Assembly: GCA_050287965.1 (NCBI GenBank)
Contig: JBNKCX010000011.1
Location: forward strand, 1-45,883
DNA from: CBFDBF01 sp050287965
Lineage (GTDB): Bacteria; Pseudomonadota; Gammaproteobacteria; Chromatiales; Chromatiaceae
Length of the DNA: 45,883 nucleotides
Reading direction: 5' to 3'
Position numbers and translations under genes: made by a program. Positions 34,308 through 42,689 of this stretch are shown piece by piece. Positions within the stretch are counted from its first letter, which is position 1; each line of letters begins with the position of its first letter. The notes beneath the pieces are model-generated. The model did no database searches, was not told the DNA's origin, and saw only the letters and a program-made list of their open reading frames with translations.

Positions 34308-35054
34308 ATGACCTGGTTCTGCAAACGACGGCTAAAGGCCATCTATCTTATCTGTGCTGTCTTCAGCACCCCGCTATCTGCCGGTGAGGTAAAGGTTGCG
34401 GTGGCAGCCAATTTCACCGCCGCGATGAAAGAGATCGCGGCGGATTTCGAACGGGCCAGCGGCCATCGCGCTATTGTGAGTTACGGCTCCACCGGAAAAC
34501 TGTATGCCCAGATCGAAAACGGCGCACCCTTTGAGGTCTTCCTTGCCGCCGATCAGAAACGCCCCCAACTGCTGGAGGAGAAGAATGCAGCCGGCGGACG
34601 CTTTACCTACGCCGTCGGCAAGCTGGTGTTATGGAGCAGTGACGAGAAACGGACAGTAAACGAACAGACATTGGGCAACGGCGACTTTCGCAAGCTCGCC
34701 ATCGCCAATCCGAAAACCGCGCCTTACGGCGCCGCGGCCGTGGAGATTCTGAAAAACCTCGGCCTGCTTGATGCCCTGGAGCCAAAGCTGGTCTTCGGCG
34801 ACACCATTGCCCAGACCCACCAGTTCGTCGCCACCGGCAATGCGGAACTGGGTTTCGTGGCGCTGGCGCAGATCACCCTGGACCACAGCGGCAGCCGTTG
34901 GTCGATTCCCGATGACCTGTACACTCCCATCCGCCAGGATGCGGTACTGCTTACCAGGGGCAGGGACAATCCGGCCGCCCAGGCGCTGCTCGACTATCTG
35001 CGCAGCGAAGCGGCCAGGACCGTCATTCACAAATACGGTTACGGCACCGAATAG
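34308..35054 (+). CDS. modA: Molybdate ABC transporter, periplasmic binding protein
   Basis: 248 residues with a signal peptide (about 1-28, ending STPLSAG) and the ModA pattern: VKVAVAANFTAAMKEIAADFE, VSYGSTGKLYAQIENGAPFEVFLAADQKRP and FVATGNAELGFVALAQI. It captures molybdate for the transporter that supplies nitrogenase cofactor synthesis. ATG 34308 has GGGGAG about 5 bases upstream; an upstream TTG is rejected. modB follows 12 bases later. Confidence 0.96.
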   Translation: MTWFCKRRLKAIYLICAVFSTPLSAGEVKVAVAANFTAAMKEIAADFERASGHRAIVSYGSTGKLYAQIENGAPFEVFLAADQKRPQLLEEKNAAGGRFTYAVGKLVLWSSDEKRTVNEQTLGNGDFRKLAIANPKTAPYGAAAVEILKNLGLLDALEPKLVFGDTIAQTHQFVATGNAELGFVALAQITLDHSGSRWSIPDDLYTPIRQDAVLLTRGRDNPAAQALLDYLRSEAARTVIHKYGYGTE

Positions 35055-35066
35055 CGGAGCGGATGA

Positions 35067-35741
35067 ATGGCGCTGGAATTGCAGCCGCTGTGGCTGACCC
35101 TGAAGCTGGCCGCTCTCACCACCCTGGTTCTGCTGATCGCCGGAACACCTCTGGCCTGGTGGTTGGCCCGTTCCCATGCCCGCTGGAAAGAGATAATCGG
35201 CAGCCTGGTGGCCCTGCCGCTGGTGCTGCCGCCCACGGTGCTGGGGTTCTACCTGTTGCTGTTGCTGGGTCCCCAAGGACCTTTGGGTCGTCTGACCGAA
35301 ACCCTGGGACTCGGCACACTGCCTTTCACCTTTCCCGGGCTGGTAGTGGGATCGGTCATCTATTCACTGCCCTTCGTGGTGCAGCCGGTACGCAACGCTT
35401 TTGAGGCACTGGGTGAACGCCCGCTGGAAGTTGCCGCTACCCTGCGCGCGTCGCCGCTACGTCGTTTCTTCACTATCGCCCTGCCCCTGGCACGTCCCGG
35501 TTTCCTCACCGGCTCGGTGCTCGGCTTCGCTCATACCGTCGGTGAATTCGGTGTGGTGTTGATGATCGGCGGCAACATCCCGGGTGAAACCAAGGTGCTG
35601 TCGGTGGCCATCTATGATCATGTGGAATCCCTGGAATGGACCCAGGCTCACTGGCTCGCGGGGGGCATGTTGCTGTTTTCCTTCGTCGTGGTGCTTGCCA
35701 CCTACGCGCTGGAAAAACGTCTGCGAAGGAGCGGCGTATGA
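35067..35741 (+). CDS. modB: Molybdate ABC transporter permease
   Basis: 224 residues with five membrane segments and the permease EAA loop (EVAATLRASPLRRFFTIALPLARPGFLTG). It forms the inner-membrane channel with ModC. Its stop overlaps the modC start (ATGA). Confidence 0.95.
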   Translation: MALELQPLWLTLKLAALTTLVLLIAGTPLAWWLARSHARWKEIIGSLVALPLVLPPTVLGFYLLLLLGPQGPLGRLTETLGLGTLPFTFPGLVVGSVIYSLPFVVQPVRNAFEALGERPLEVAATLRASPLRRFFTIALPLARPGFLTGSVLGFAHTVGEFGVVLMIGGNIPGETKVLSVAIYDHVESLEWTQAHWLAGGMLLFSFVVVLATYALEKRLRRSGV

Positions 35742-36811
35742 GCGATATCGAAGTCAATCTGCAGCACCGCCTGGGGGAGTTGCATCTGGACGCCACGTTT
35801 ACCGTGCCCGCCAGCGGGGTGACCGCCCTGTTCGGACGCTCCGGCTCCGGAAAAACCAGTATATTGCGAGCCATCGCCGGTCTCATGCGAGTGAAGCACG
35901 GCGTGGTTAAAATCAACGGCGAGGTCTGGCAGGAACGGAAACATTTTCTCCCCGCCCACAAACGACCGGTGGGCTATGTGTTTCAGGAAGCGAGCCTGTT
36001 TCCGCATCTTTCCGTTCGCCGTAACCTGGAATACGGCCGCCGGCTGGTACCCGAAGACGGGCGCAAGATCGGCTTCGACGATGCGGTGGATATATTGGGA
36101 ATCGGTCCTTTGCTGAAACGGGCGGCCCATGGGCTCTCCGGCGGCGAGCGGCAGCGGGTGGCCATGGCCCGGGCCCTGCTGACCAGCCCCAGACTGCTGC
36201 TGATGGACGAACCCCTTTCCGCTCTGGACCATCACGCCAAGCAGGCCATTCTGCCCTACCTGGAGAGCCTGCACGACCAGTTCGCCATCCCTTCCCTCTA
36301 CGTATCGCACGATCCCAACGAAGTGGCCCGGCTGGCCGACCAGATGGTGCTGCTGGAAGAGGGCCGGGTGATCGCCCAGGGAACCGCCGCCGATCTCCTG
36401 ACGCGGCTCGATCTTCCCCTGTCACGCCACGACGATGCGGTCTCCTTCCTTGAGGGATTTGTCTCCGCCCACGATCACACCTACCACCTGACCTGGATCG
36501 GCATGCACGGCGGTCGGGTGGCCGTGACGCGGGAGGACCTGCCCATCGGCAAACACGCCAGGGTGGAGATACAGGCGCGGGACGTCAGCCTTTCGCTGAA
36601 GGCCCACTCCGATACCAGCATTATCAACATCCTGCCGGTAAAGGTGATCGACACCCACGACACCGGCCCCAGTCAGCTTCTGGTGCGCACCGAACTGCAG
36701 GACGGCCAGACCCTGCTGGCGCGCATCACCCGCCGCTCCGCGGTAGCCCTGGGCCTGCACGAGGGGATGTGTCTGTACGCCCAGGTCAAGAGCGTCGCCT
36801 TGCTCGCCTAG
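35738..36811 (+). CDS. modC: Molybdate ABC transporter ATP-binding protein
   Basis: 357 residues. An N-terminal ATPase domain with Walker A GRSGSGKTS, the signature LSGGERQRVA and Walker B LLLMDEPLSALD; the C-terminal TOBE/MOP domain (from about residue 285) binds molybdate and may give trans-inhibition. ATG 35738 overlaps the modB stop, with AAGGAG 7 bases upstream; a longer frame reaching back into modB is rejected. Confidence 0.96.
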   Translation: MSDIEVNLQHRLGELHLDATFTVPASGVTALFGRSGSGKTSILRAIAGLMRVKHGVVKINGEVWQERKHFLPAHKRPVGYVFQEASLFPHLSVRRNLEYGRRLVPEDGRKIGFDDAVDILGIGPLLKRAAHGLSGGERQRVAMARALLTSPRLLLMDEPLSALDHHAKQAILPYLESLHDQFAIPSLYVSHDPNEVARLADQMVLLEEGRVIAQGTAADLLTRLDLPLSRHDDAVSFLEGFVSAHDHTYHLTWIGMHGGRVAVTREDLPIGKHARVEIQARDVSLSLKAHSDTSIINILPVKVIDTHDTGPSQLLVRTELQDGQTLLARITRRSAVALGLHEGMCLYAQVKSVALLA

Positions 36812-36916
36812 GGCGCCGATACCCCCGGGTGATGGCAATAAACCGCCGCTTGAGCGAAAATGCGGCGAACACATCCCATCGGATGACCCATACAGTCAAA
36901 CAAGAAAGGATTACCC

Positions 36917-37417
36917 ATGTACGACAAGAGTGTTGAGCTTCTGAATAAAGCGGTTGCCGATGAACTGTCGGCGGTACATCAATATATGTATTTCCATTTT
37001 CAGTGTGACGATCAGGGATACGACCTGTTGGCGGGCCTGTTCAGACGCACGGCCATCGAAGAGATGCTGCATATCGAAAACATCGCCGAGCGCATCCTGT
37101 ATCTGAAGGGCGACGTGGAGCTGAAAGCCGATCAGGAGGTACAACAGATCCACGAGGTAAAGGATATGTTGGAGATGGCCTGTTCCATGGAGATGGATGC
37201 GGTCAAGAACTACAACAACTGGGCCAATGAATGCTCCGCGAATGCCGATTCCGTATCGCGTAAACTGTTTGAGGCACTGGTGCAGGATGAGGAGCGTCAT
37301 TACGGCCAGTTTGATGACGAACGGGAGAACCTGCAGAAATTCGGCGAGAACTACCTGGCCCTGCAATCCATAGAGCGAAGCAAGGCCACCTCTTCAGGGA
37401 CGCCTCCCGCTCAATAA
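36917..37417 (+). CDS. bfr: Bacterioferritin
   Basis: 166 residues of the 24-mer haem ferritin that stores iron after Fe2+ oxidation. Ferroxidase ligands fit the family: Glu18 (DELSAVHQYMYFH), Glu51 and His54 in EEMLHIE, Glu93 (CSMEMDAVKNY) and Glu127/His130 (QDEERHYGQ). The Met of EEMLHIE is at the place of the haem-ligand Met52. GAAAGGA precedes the ATG. Placed between modABC and katG, it could supply iron for Fe-S cluster assembly and protect nitrogenase. Confidence 0.93.
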   Translation: MYDKSVELLNKAVADELSAVHQYMYFHFQCDDQGYDLLAGLFRRTAIEEMLHIENIAERILYLKGDVELKADQEVQQIHEVKDMLEMACSMEMDAVKNYNNWANECSANADSVSRKLFEALVQDEERHYGQFDDERENLQKFGENYLALQSIERSKATSSGTPPAQ

Positions 37418-37435
37418 GATCCGGCATCCGGATTT

Positions 37436-37477
37436 GGGGGTGCCGTCGCCGGGTTCAGGCCGGGCGACCACACCCCC
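37436..37477. terminator. Long hairpin between convergent bfr and small genes
   Basis: GGGGGTG/CACCCCC (outer, 7 bp) and GTCGCC/GGCGAC (inner, 6 bp) form a two-part stem in the short gap between convergent genes; a likely two-way transcription stop without a T run. Confidence 0.5.
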
Positions 37478-37498
37478 GACATTCGCCGTTCCCCGTCG

Positions 37499-37645
37499 TC
37501 ACCCGGCGAGCAGCAGATAAAGGCCGGGAATGGCCAGCCATAGCAGACCTTTCAGCAAAAAGAACAAGGGCATCCCCCAGGCCAATCTCTTTATCCAGGG
37601 GGTCGCCGGCGTTTCCCGGCTGAAGCCTGTGGTCTGAATCTTCAT
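37499..37645 (-). CDS. Tiny membrane protein downstream of katG (48 residues)
   Basis: Starts MKIQTTGFSRETPATPWIKR and continues with one hydrophobic helix rich in Leu and Trp (LFFLLKGLLWLAIPGLYLLLAG) to the stop, giving 48 residues with a basic region before a single membrane helix. The ATG overlaps the stop of the preceding small gene as ATGA, which supports coupled translation. No family is recognised. Confidence 0.55.
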   Translation of the reverse strand: MKIQTTGFSRETPATPWIKRLAWGMPLFFLLKGLLWLAIPGLYLLLAG

Positions 37646-37794
37646 CTGCCGGCTCCGGGAAATCCGTGGTACAGCTCCAGACCGGACCTGTGGCGGGCGA
37701 TAACCACCGCCAGATCCAGCACCGACATCCAGTAGCCCCTCTTCCGGTATTTGGATCGATCGACAGCGATACCACTCTTACTTTCACTTTTCAT
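37642..37794 (-). CDS. Small protein downstream of katG (50 residues)
   Basis: Begins MKSESKSGIAVDRSKYRKRGYW and ends GLELYHGFPGAGR; basic, with a short hydrophobic stretch SVLDLAVVIA. GGGGGG lies about 7 bases before ATG 37794. It follows katG by 76 bases on the same strand and overlaps the next tiny gene by four bases. Unknown function. Confidence 0.5.
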   Translation of the reverse strand: MKSESKSGIAVDRSKYRKRGYWMSVLDLAVVIARHRSGLELYHGFPGAGR

Positions 37795-37870
37795 CTCAGT
37801 ACCCCCCTTTAACCGATGCTGAGCGGCCACCTCCCTGTGGCCGTTGCCAGCAATCTCCTCCCGTGTGCGC

Positions 37871-40054
37871 CTAAGCCAGATCAAAGCGATCCAGATTCAT
37901 CACCTTGTCCCAGGCCGCCACGAAGTCATGCACAAACTTCTCTCCCGAATCGGCGGTGCCATAGACCTCGGCCAGGGCACGCAGCTCGGAGTTGGAACCG
38001 AACACCAGGTCCACGCGGGTAGCGGTCCACTTCACTTTCCCGCTCTTGCGATCCCTTCCTTCGAACAGGTCTTCGTCAGGGGAGGTCGCCGTCCAGGCGG
38101 TGTCCATATCCAGCAGGTTCACGAAGAAGTCGTTGCTCAGGGTTTCCCGCCGCTGGGCGAAGACACCGTGTGCGGTCTGCCCGTAATTGGTATTGAGAAC
38201 ACGCATACCCCCCACCAGAACCGTCATCTCCGGCGGGGTCAGGGTCAGCAGTTGCGCCCGGTCCACCAGCAGCTCCTCGGCCGAGACCGAGTATTTCCTC
38301 TTCTGGTAGTTACGGAACCCGTCCGCAACCGGTTCCAGGACGGCAAAGGACTCCACGTCGGTCTGTTCCTGGACGGCGTCCATACGACCCGGTGCAAACG
38401 GAACCGTCACCTCATAACCGGCGTTCTTCGCCGCCCTCTCGACCGCTGCACAACCGGCGAGAACCATAAGATCTGCCAGGGACACCCGCTTGCCGCCGGT
38501 CTGTGCGCTGTTGAACTCGCGCTGAATACCCTCGAGGGTTTCGAGCACCTTGGCCAGCCGCTCCGGCTGATTGACTTCCCACTCCTTCTGCGGCGCCAGC
38601 CGGATACGGGCGCCGTTGGCGCCGCCGCGGTTGTCGGAACCGCGGAAGGTGGACGCCGAGGCCCAGGCAGTGGACACCAGCTCGGAGACGGACAACCCGG
38701 AAACGAGGATCTTGCCCTTAAGCGACGCGACATCGTTCGCATCGATCAGTTCGTGGTCCACCGCCGGGATGGGGTCCTGCCAGATGAGCTCTTCGGCAGG
38801 AACCTCCGGACCGAGATAACGGGTGCGGGGACCCATGTCCCGGTGGGTCAGTTTGAACCAGGCCCGGGCAAAGGCGTCCGCGAACTCTTCCGGATGCTCA
38901 TAGAAACGACGGGAGATCTTCTCGTAGACCGGATCGAACCGCAGGGAGAGGTCCGTGGTCAACATGGTCGGCACGTGACGCTTGGACGGATCGTGGGCAT
39001 CCGGGATGGCGCCCACCCCCGCACCGTCCTTCGGCACCCACTGGTGGGCACCGGCCGGGCTCTTCGACAGCTCCCATTCGTAGCCGAACAGGTTCTCAAA
39101 GAAGTTATTGCTCCACTTCGTCGGGGTACTGGTCCAGGTGACCTCCAGGCCGCTGGTGATGGTATCGCCGGCCTTGCCGCTGCCGAAGCTGCTGCTCCAG
39201 CCGAGACCCTGTTCCTCGATACCGGCGGCCTCCGGCTCGGCCCCTACATGGGCGGCATCGCCGGCACCGTGGGTTTTACCAAAGCTGTGACCACCGGCGA
39301 TGAGCGCAACCGTCTCTTCGTCGTTCATGGCCATACGGGCGAAGGTCTCACGAATATCCCTGGCGGCGGCGATCGGGTCCGGGTTGCCGTTGGGGCCTTC
39401 AGGATTCACATATATCAGCCCCATCTGCACCGCGGCGAGGGGATTTTCCAGCTCCTCGTGTTCCCCCGAATAGCGTTTATCATCCAGCCAGTCACCCTCC
39501 CGGCCCCAGTAGATATCCTGTTCCGGCTCCCAGATGTCCTCGCGCCCGCCACCGAAACCGAAGGTCTTGAATCCCATGGACTCCAGGGCCACATTGCCGG
39601 CGAGAATCATCAGGTCGGCCCAGGAGATCCTGCGACCGTACTTCTGCTTGATCGGCCACAGCAGTCTGCGCGCCTTATCCAGGTTGACGTTGTCGGGCCA
39701 GCTGTTGACCGGCGCGAAGCGCTGGTTACCGGTGCCGCCGCCGCCACGACCGTCACCGGTACGGTAGGTACCGGCGCTGTGCCAGGCCATGCGGATAAAC
39801 AGGGGGCCGTAGTGGCCGAAGTCCGCCGGCCACCACTCCTGGGAGTCCGTCATCAATGCATGCAGATCCTTCTTTACCGCATCCAGATCAAGACTTTTGA
39901 ACGCTTCGGCGTAGTTGAAATCCTCTCCCATGGGATCGGATTTGGAGGAGTGCTGGCGCAGAATCTCCAGCCGTAAACGGTTCGGCCACCAGTCCCGGTT
40001 GGAGGTGCCTTCCCCCGCGGTGTGGTGGAACGGGCATTTGCCGGCATCGGACAT
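37871..40054 (-). CDS. katG: Catalase-peroxidase
   Basis: 727 residues. KatG removes H2O2 by catalase and peroxidase activity. Distal triad Arg88, Trp91, His92 (RMAWHSAGTYR); the Trp91-Tyr215-Met241 adduct is possible (YVNPEGP, RMAMNDEE); proximal haem ligand His256 (GGHSFGKTHG). The two-domain length is normal. GGAGATAACCTC precedes the ATG. An OxyR-type site lies upstream and oxyR follows next on the same strand. In diazotrophs it protects nitrogenase from peroxide. Confidence 0.98.
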   Translation of the reverse strand: MSDAGKCPFHHTAGEGTSNRDWWPNRLRLEILRQHSSKSDPMGEDFNYAEAFKSLDLDAVKKDLHALMTDSQEWWPADFGHYGPLFIRMAWHSAGTYRTGDGRGGGGTGNQRFAPVNSWPDNVNLDKARRLLWPIKQKYGRRISWADLMILAGNVALESMGFKTFGFGGGREDIWEPEQDIYWGREGDWLDDKRYSGEHEELENPLAAVQMGLIYVNPEGPNGNPDPIAAARDIRETFARMAMNDEETVALIAGGHSFGKTHGAGDAAHVGAEPEAAGIEEQGLGWSSSFGSGKAGDTITSGLEVTWTSTPTKWSNNFFENLFGYEWELSKSPAGAHQWVPKDGAGVGAIPDAHDPSKRHVPTMLTTDLSLRFDPVYEKISRRFYEHPEEFADAFARAWFKLTHRDMGPRTRYLGPEVPAEELIWQDPIPAVDHELIDANDVASLKGKILVSGLSVSELVSTAWASASTFRGSDNRGGANGARIRLAPQKEWEVNQPERLAKVLETLEGIQREFNSAQTGGKRVSLADLMVLAGCAAVERAAKNAGYEVTVPFAPGRMDAVQEQTDVESFAVLEPVADGFRNYQKRKYSVSAEELLVDRAQLLTLTPPEMTVLVGGMRVLNTNYGQTAHGVFAQRRETLSNDFFVNLLDMDTAWTATSPDEDLFEGRDRKSGKVKWTATRVDLVFGSNSELRALAEVYGTADSGEKFVHDFVAAWDKVMNLDRFDLA

Positions 40055-40167
40055 GAGGTTATCTCCTATGGTTGACCATCAGTTCAGTTCGCCCGCTTCT
40101 CGGCGGGCCTGTGATAAATCTAACGGGAAATAACTTATTGTTGAAATCGTTTATTTCATATTTGTTG

Positions 40168-40193
40168 ATAGATAATGACTATTAATGACATAA
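40168..40193. promoter_or_regulatory. Candidate OxyR binding site upstream of katG
   Basis: ATAG-N7-CTAT-N7-ATAA covers three of the four quarter sites of ATAG-N7-CTAT-N7-ATAG-N7-CTAT, the last with one change. It lies about 115-140 bases before katG. A GCCCGC/GCGGGC hairpin (40091-40108) lies between it and katG. Confidence 0.65.
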
Positions 40194-40200
40194 GGAAGGA

Positions 40201-41124
40201 TCAGGACCTTTCCAGCACCTTCACTCCGTCCGGCAGACTTTCCTGAACGACATCCGCGAAGGCCTCCAAGGCCGGCCGCCGGGGAAAGCTGCGCCGGTAG
40301 GCGAGGGAAACACGCCGATAGGTGTCGGGCAACCCCAGCCTGCGAACCCTGATGCCGCTCTCCTTCAGCAACGAACCCCGGGTCGCCAGGGCCGGGACCA
40401 GGGTGCAACCGAGACCCGCGGCGACCAACTGCAGCAGGGTTTCCAGACTGCTCGCCTGGAGATCCCCCATCTCTCCCTGGCGCGGCCTCTCCGTCAGCTT
40501 GCAGACATCCATCATCTGCTGCGCCAGACAGTGTCCGTCCGACAGCAACAGAAGATCCAGCCGCTCCAGATCCCGGCGCCCGATGGCCTCTTTTTCGGCC
40601 AGGGGATGCTTGCGCGGATGGGCCAGCCAGAACGGCTCATCGAATAACGGTATGGCCTCCAGATCCGGCTCCTCCACCGCCGTCGCGATGAGGGCCAGAT
40701 CGATCTCATGATTATGCAGACGCTGCAGCAGCCGATCCGTTATCTCCTCCGTGAGCACCAGTTTCAGCTGCGGGTAACGCCTCTTTAGGGGCGCCACTAT
40801 AAAGGGGATCAGATAGGGACTCAGGGTCGGGATAACACCGACGCGCAGGGGGCCGGAAAGGGGGTCCTGGTGCGCCTTGGCCAGCTGTTCTATGGCATCC
40901 GCCTGTTCCATCATCCCGCGGGCGAGTTCGACGATCTGTTCGCCGATAGGGGTCATCTCCACCGACCGCCTGGTGCGCTCGAAGATGGTTACCCCCAGTT
41001 CCTCTTCAAGCTTTTTGATCTGCCCGCTGAGGGTGGGCTGACTGACGAAACACCGTGCGGCGGCCCGGCCGAAATGACGGGTCTCCGCCACCGCTATGAT
41101 GTATTTCAGGTCACGCAGGTTCAT
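40201..41124 (-). CDS. oxyR: OxyR, peroxide-sensing LysR regulator
   Basis: 307 residues with a LysR helix-turn-helix (RDLKYIIAVAETRHFGRAAARCF, VSQPTLSGQIKKLEEELGVTIFERTRR) and the OxyR redox cysteines in GHCLAQQMMDVC (C-X8-C, as Cys199/Cys208 of E. coli). H2O2 forms the disulfide and turns on target genes, here probably katG. katG lies 146 bases downstream on the same strand with the candidate site in between. Confidence 0.93.
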   Translation of the reverse strand: MNLRDLKYIIAVAETRHFGRAAARCFVSQPTLSGQIKKLEEELGVTIFERTRRSVEMTPIGEQIVELARGMMEQADAIEQLAKAHQDPLSGPLRVGVIPTLSPYLIPFIVAPLKRRYPQLKLVLTEEITDRLLQRLHNHEIDLALIATAVEEPDLEAIPLFDEPFWLAHPRKHPLAEKEAIGRRDLERLDLLLLSDGHCLAQQMMDVCKLTERPRQGEMGDLQASSLETLLQLVAAGLGCTLVPALATRGSLLKESGIRVRRLGLPDTYRRVSLAYRRSFPRRPALEAFADVVQESLPDGVKVLERS

Positions 41125-41432
41125 ATTCCGATCATCGTCTTTGTCTATATATAAAGTATATATCAGCGGTTTTAACTATAACCTCCCCGGGTAATGGTCA
41201 CCACCTGACAGGATAAATAAAGAACGGGGAAACGGCTGACCAATACCCGCCTCTGTCCGTGTTTTCTGCTGATTTCCTTTCTGTTATACAACCATCCGGA
41301 CGATTCAGGCCGCTTACCACCGGATATACCATGCGATGGCGCCGCCCCGTCATTGCTCACCGTCATTGAAACCGGCCTCGGGTGCATGCAGAATCCACCA
41401 TATTCTCCTGATAACCATCTAGCGGCAGCGTC
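41125..41432. other. Divergent intergenic region, oxyR / HDO operon
   Basis: No gene is supported. It contains AT-rich TATATATAAAGTATATAT at about 41146-41163 near oxyR. No GG-N10-GC sigma-54 promoter or TGT-N10-ACA site was found for the plus-strand operon. Confidence 0.45.
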
Positions 41433-42680
41433 ATGAACGGACCAGAATCAACATCACCGGATCCTCAGCAGTTCTCCGACCTCCTTACCCTGAACCCGGA
41501 CGGCTCCCCTCGCCTGCTGGACGGCGTACACCCCTTTCCGGATCTCCTCTCTCTGGATCCTGAAGAGCTGTTAAAACGATTCAAAGTGAGTCAGCAAAAG
41601 GATTTTTCCGAGCTCATTGATCAATTGGAGAATCCCGGAAATCCGCTCAACCGGTTTCTGGGAAGACTCCACGACATCGCTGAAAAGGAGCCGGGAAACC
41701 GTTTCAACGAACTGGACCTGTTCCGTTCCGGTGCGTTGCGGGAGCTGTTTCTGGAGCTGCATGACCACGTCATGGAGCACCCGGTCTGGCTACATCCCTT
41801 CTTCCTGCGGATCTTCCGGGGTGATTTTGATCAGGCGCAGCTGGAGCTGTTCGCCAAACAGTACTTCAACCAGATCAAGAATACCCGCCAGTGCGTGGCT
41901 CTCGCCCTGGGGCGCTTCTCCGGCCTCATCTCTCTGCCCTACGGCTGTCTCAACGAACGGGTATCGGAACTGGCGCAGATCGTTCTGGCGCAACTGCTGG
42001 CCGATGAATACGGTGTGGCCACCCATACCATAGAGGACTATCCGGACATGTATGGGGTGCTGAACTCAACCACCCATATCGGCATGTACCGCTACATGTT
42101 TGACGGCCTCGGTATCCCGTTCGAACAACAGGACGTCCCCATGCTGCCCGGGGTGGCGGACAACGTACTGACCCAACGGCTGCTTTCCGATCATCCCGCG
42201 TTCTCCGAGGTAGAGTCACTGGCGTCCGTAGGCCTGGGAATGGAGTGGGGCGTACCGGAGTTTTTCAGTCTCCTGCTCGGCGGCATAATCCGCTGGGGCT
42301 GGAAACATGACATCCCGCTGACCCAGCACCATCTGATCGTGCTCATCGCCCATGTGAAATACGACGTGTTGCACGCCATCTCGGTAATGCTCATAACCAG
42401 TTTCTTCAATCATGAAAACGACGCCCTGACCCAGATAAAGCAGGCCACCAACACCCTGATGTCCAGCCGCTACGGCATGATGAGCGAGCTCTATCGCCAC
42501 ATCTTTGATGAGGCATGCCCCAATATCGACGGCATCGGACTTGATCCCCGTTACCACTTAGGGGACCGGCGCATCGCCGATGCCCTGATCGAGGCGCGCG
42601 GAAAAATCGCGCCGGAGCGGGTTGTGGGTGGTGAGGAATATCAACGCAGCACCGATCTGCCTTTTGTTTTTTCCAACTAA
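41433..42680 (+). CDS. Haem-oxygenase-like diiron oxidase (HDO) family protein
   Basis: 415 residues. The C-terminal two thirds carry the metal-ligand pattern of the haem-oxygenase-like diiron oxidase/oxygenase fold: DEYGVATH (Glu192, His198), GMEWGVPEFF (Glu271) and AHVKYDVLH with His307-x3-Asp311-x2-His314. This H-x3-D-x2-H motif is that of CADD-type enzymes. The first about 110 residues are an extra N-terminal segment. It is the first gene of an operon with a TrpD2-like gene 9 bases on. The substrate is unknown; products of related enzymes include p-aminobenzoate, N-hydroxylated or desaturated compounds. Confidence 0.78.
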   Translation: MNGPESTSPDPQQFSDLLTLNPDGSPRLLDGVHPFPDLLSLDPEELLKRFKVSQQKDFSELIDQLENPGNPLNRFLGRLHDIAEKEPGNRFNELDLFRSGALRELFLELHDHVMEHPVWLHPFFLRIFRGDFDQAQLELFAKQYFNQIKNTRQCVALALGRFSGLISLPYGCLNERVSELAQIVLAQLLADEYGVATHTIEDYPDMYGVLNSTTHIGMYRYMFDGLGIPFEQQDVPMLPGVADNVLTQRLLSDHPAFSEVESLASVGLGMEWGVPEFFSLLLGGIIRWGWKHDIPLTQHHLIVLIAHVKYDVLHAISVMLITSFFNHENDALTQIKQATNTLMSSRYGMMSELYRHIFDEACPNIDGIGLDPRYHLGDRRIADALIEARGKIAPERVVGGEEYQRSTDLPFVFSN

Positions 42681-42689
42681 GGAATCTCC

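Noticed and set aside
37455..37787. 110-codon minus-strand frame after katG
   Set aside because: It overlaps the two better-supported tiny genes in another frame and lacks a ribosome-binding site.
37844..39976. 710-codon plus-strand frame over katG
   Set aside because: Antisense to katG, whose whole sequence is conserved; long open antisense frames over katG are a common artefact of its GC-rich codons.
41125..41432. Possible sigma-54 promoter for the HDO operon (TGGCGC near 41337)
   Set aside because: The distance between TGGC and TTGC is eight bases instead of five, and no NifA site is present.
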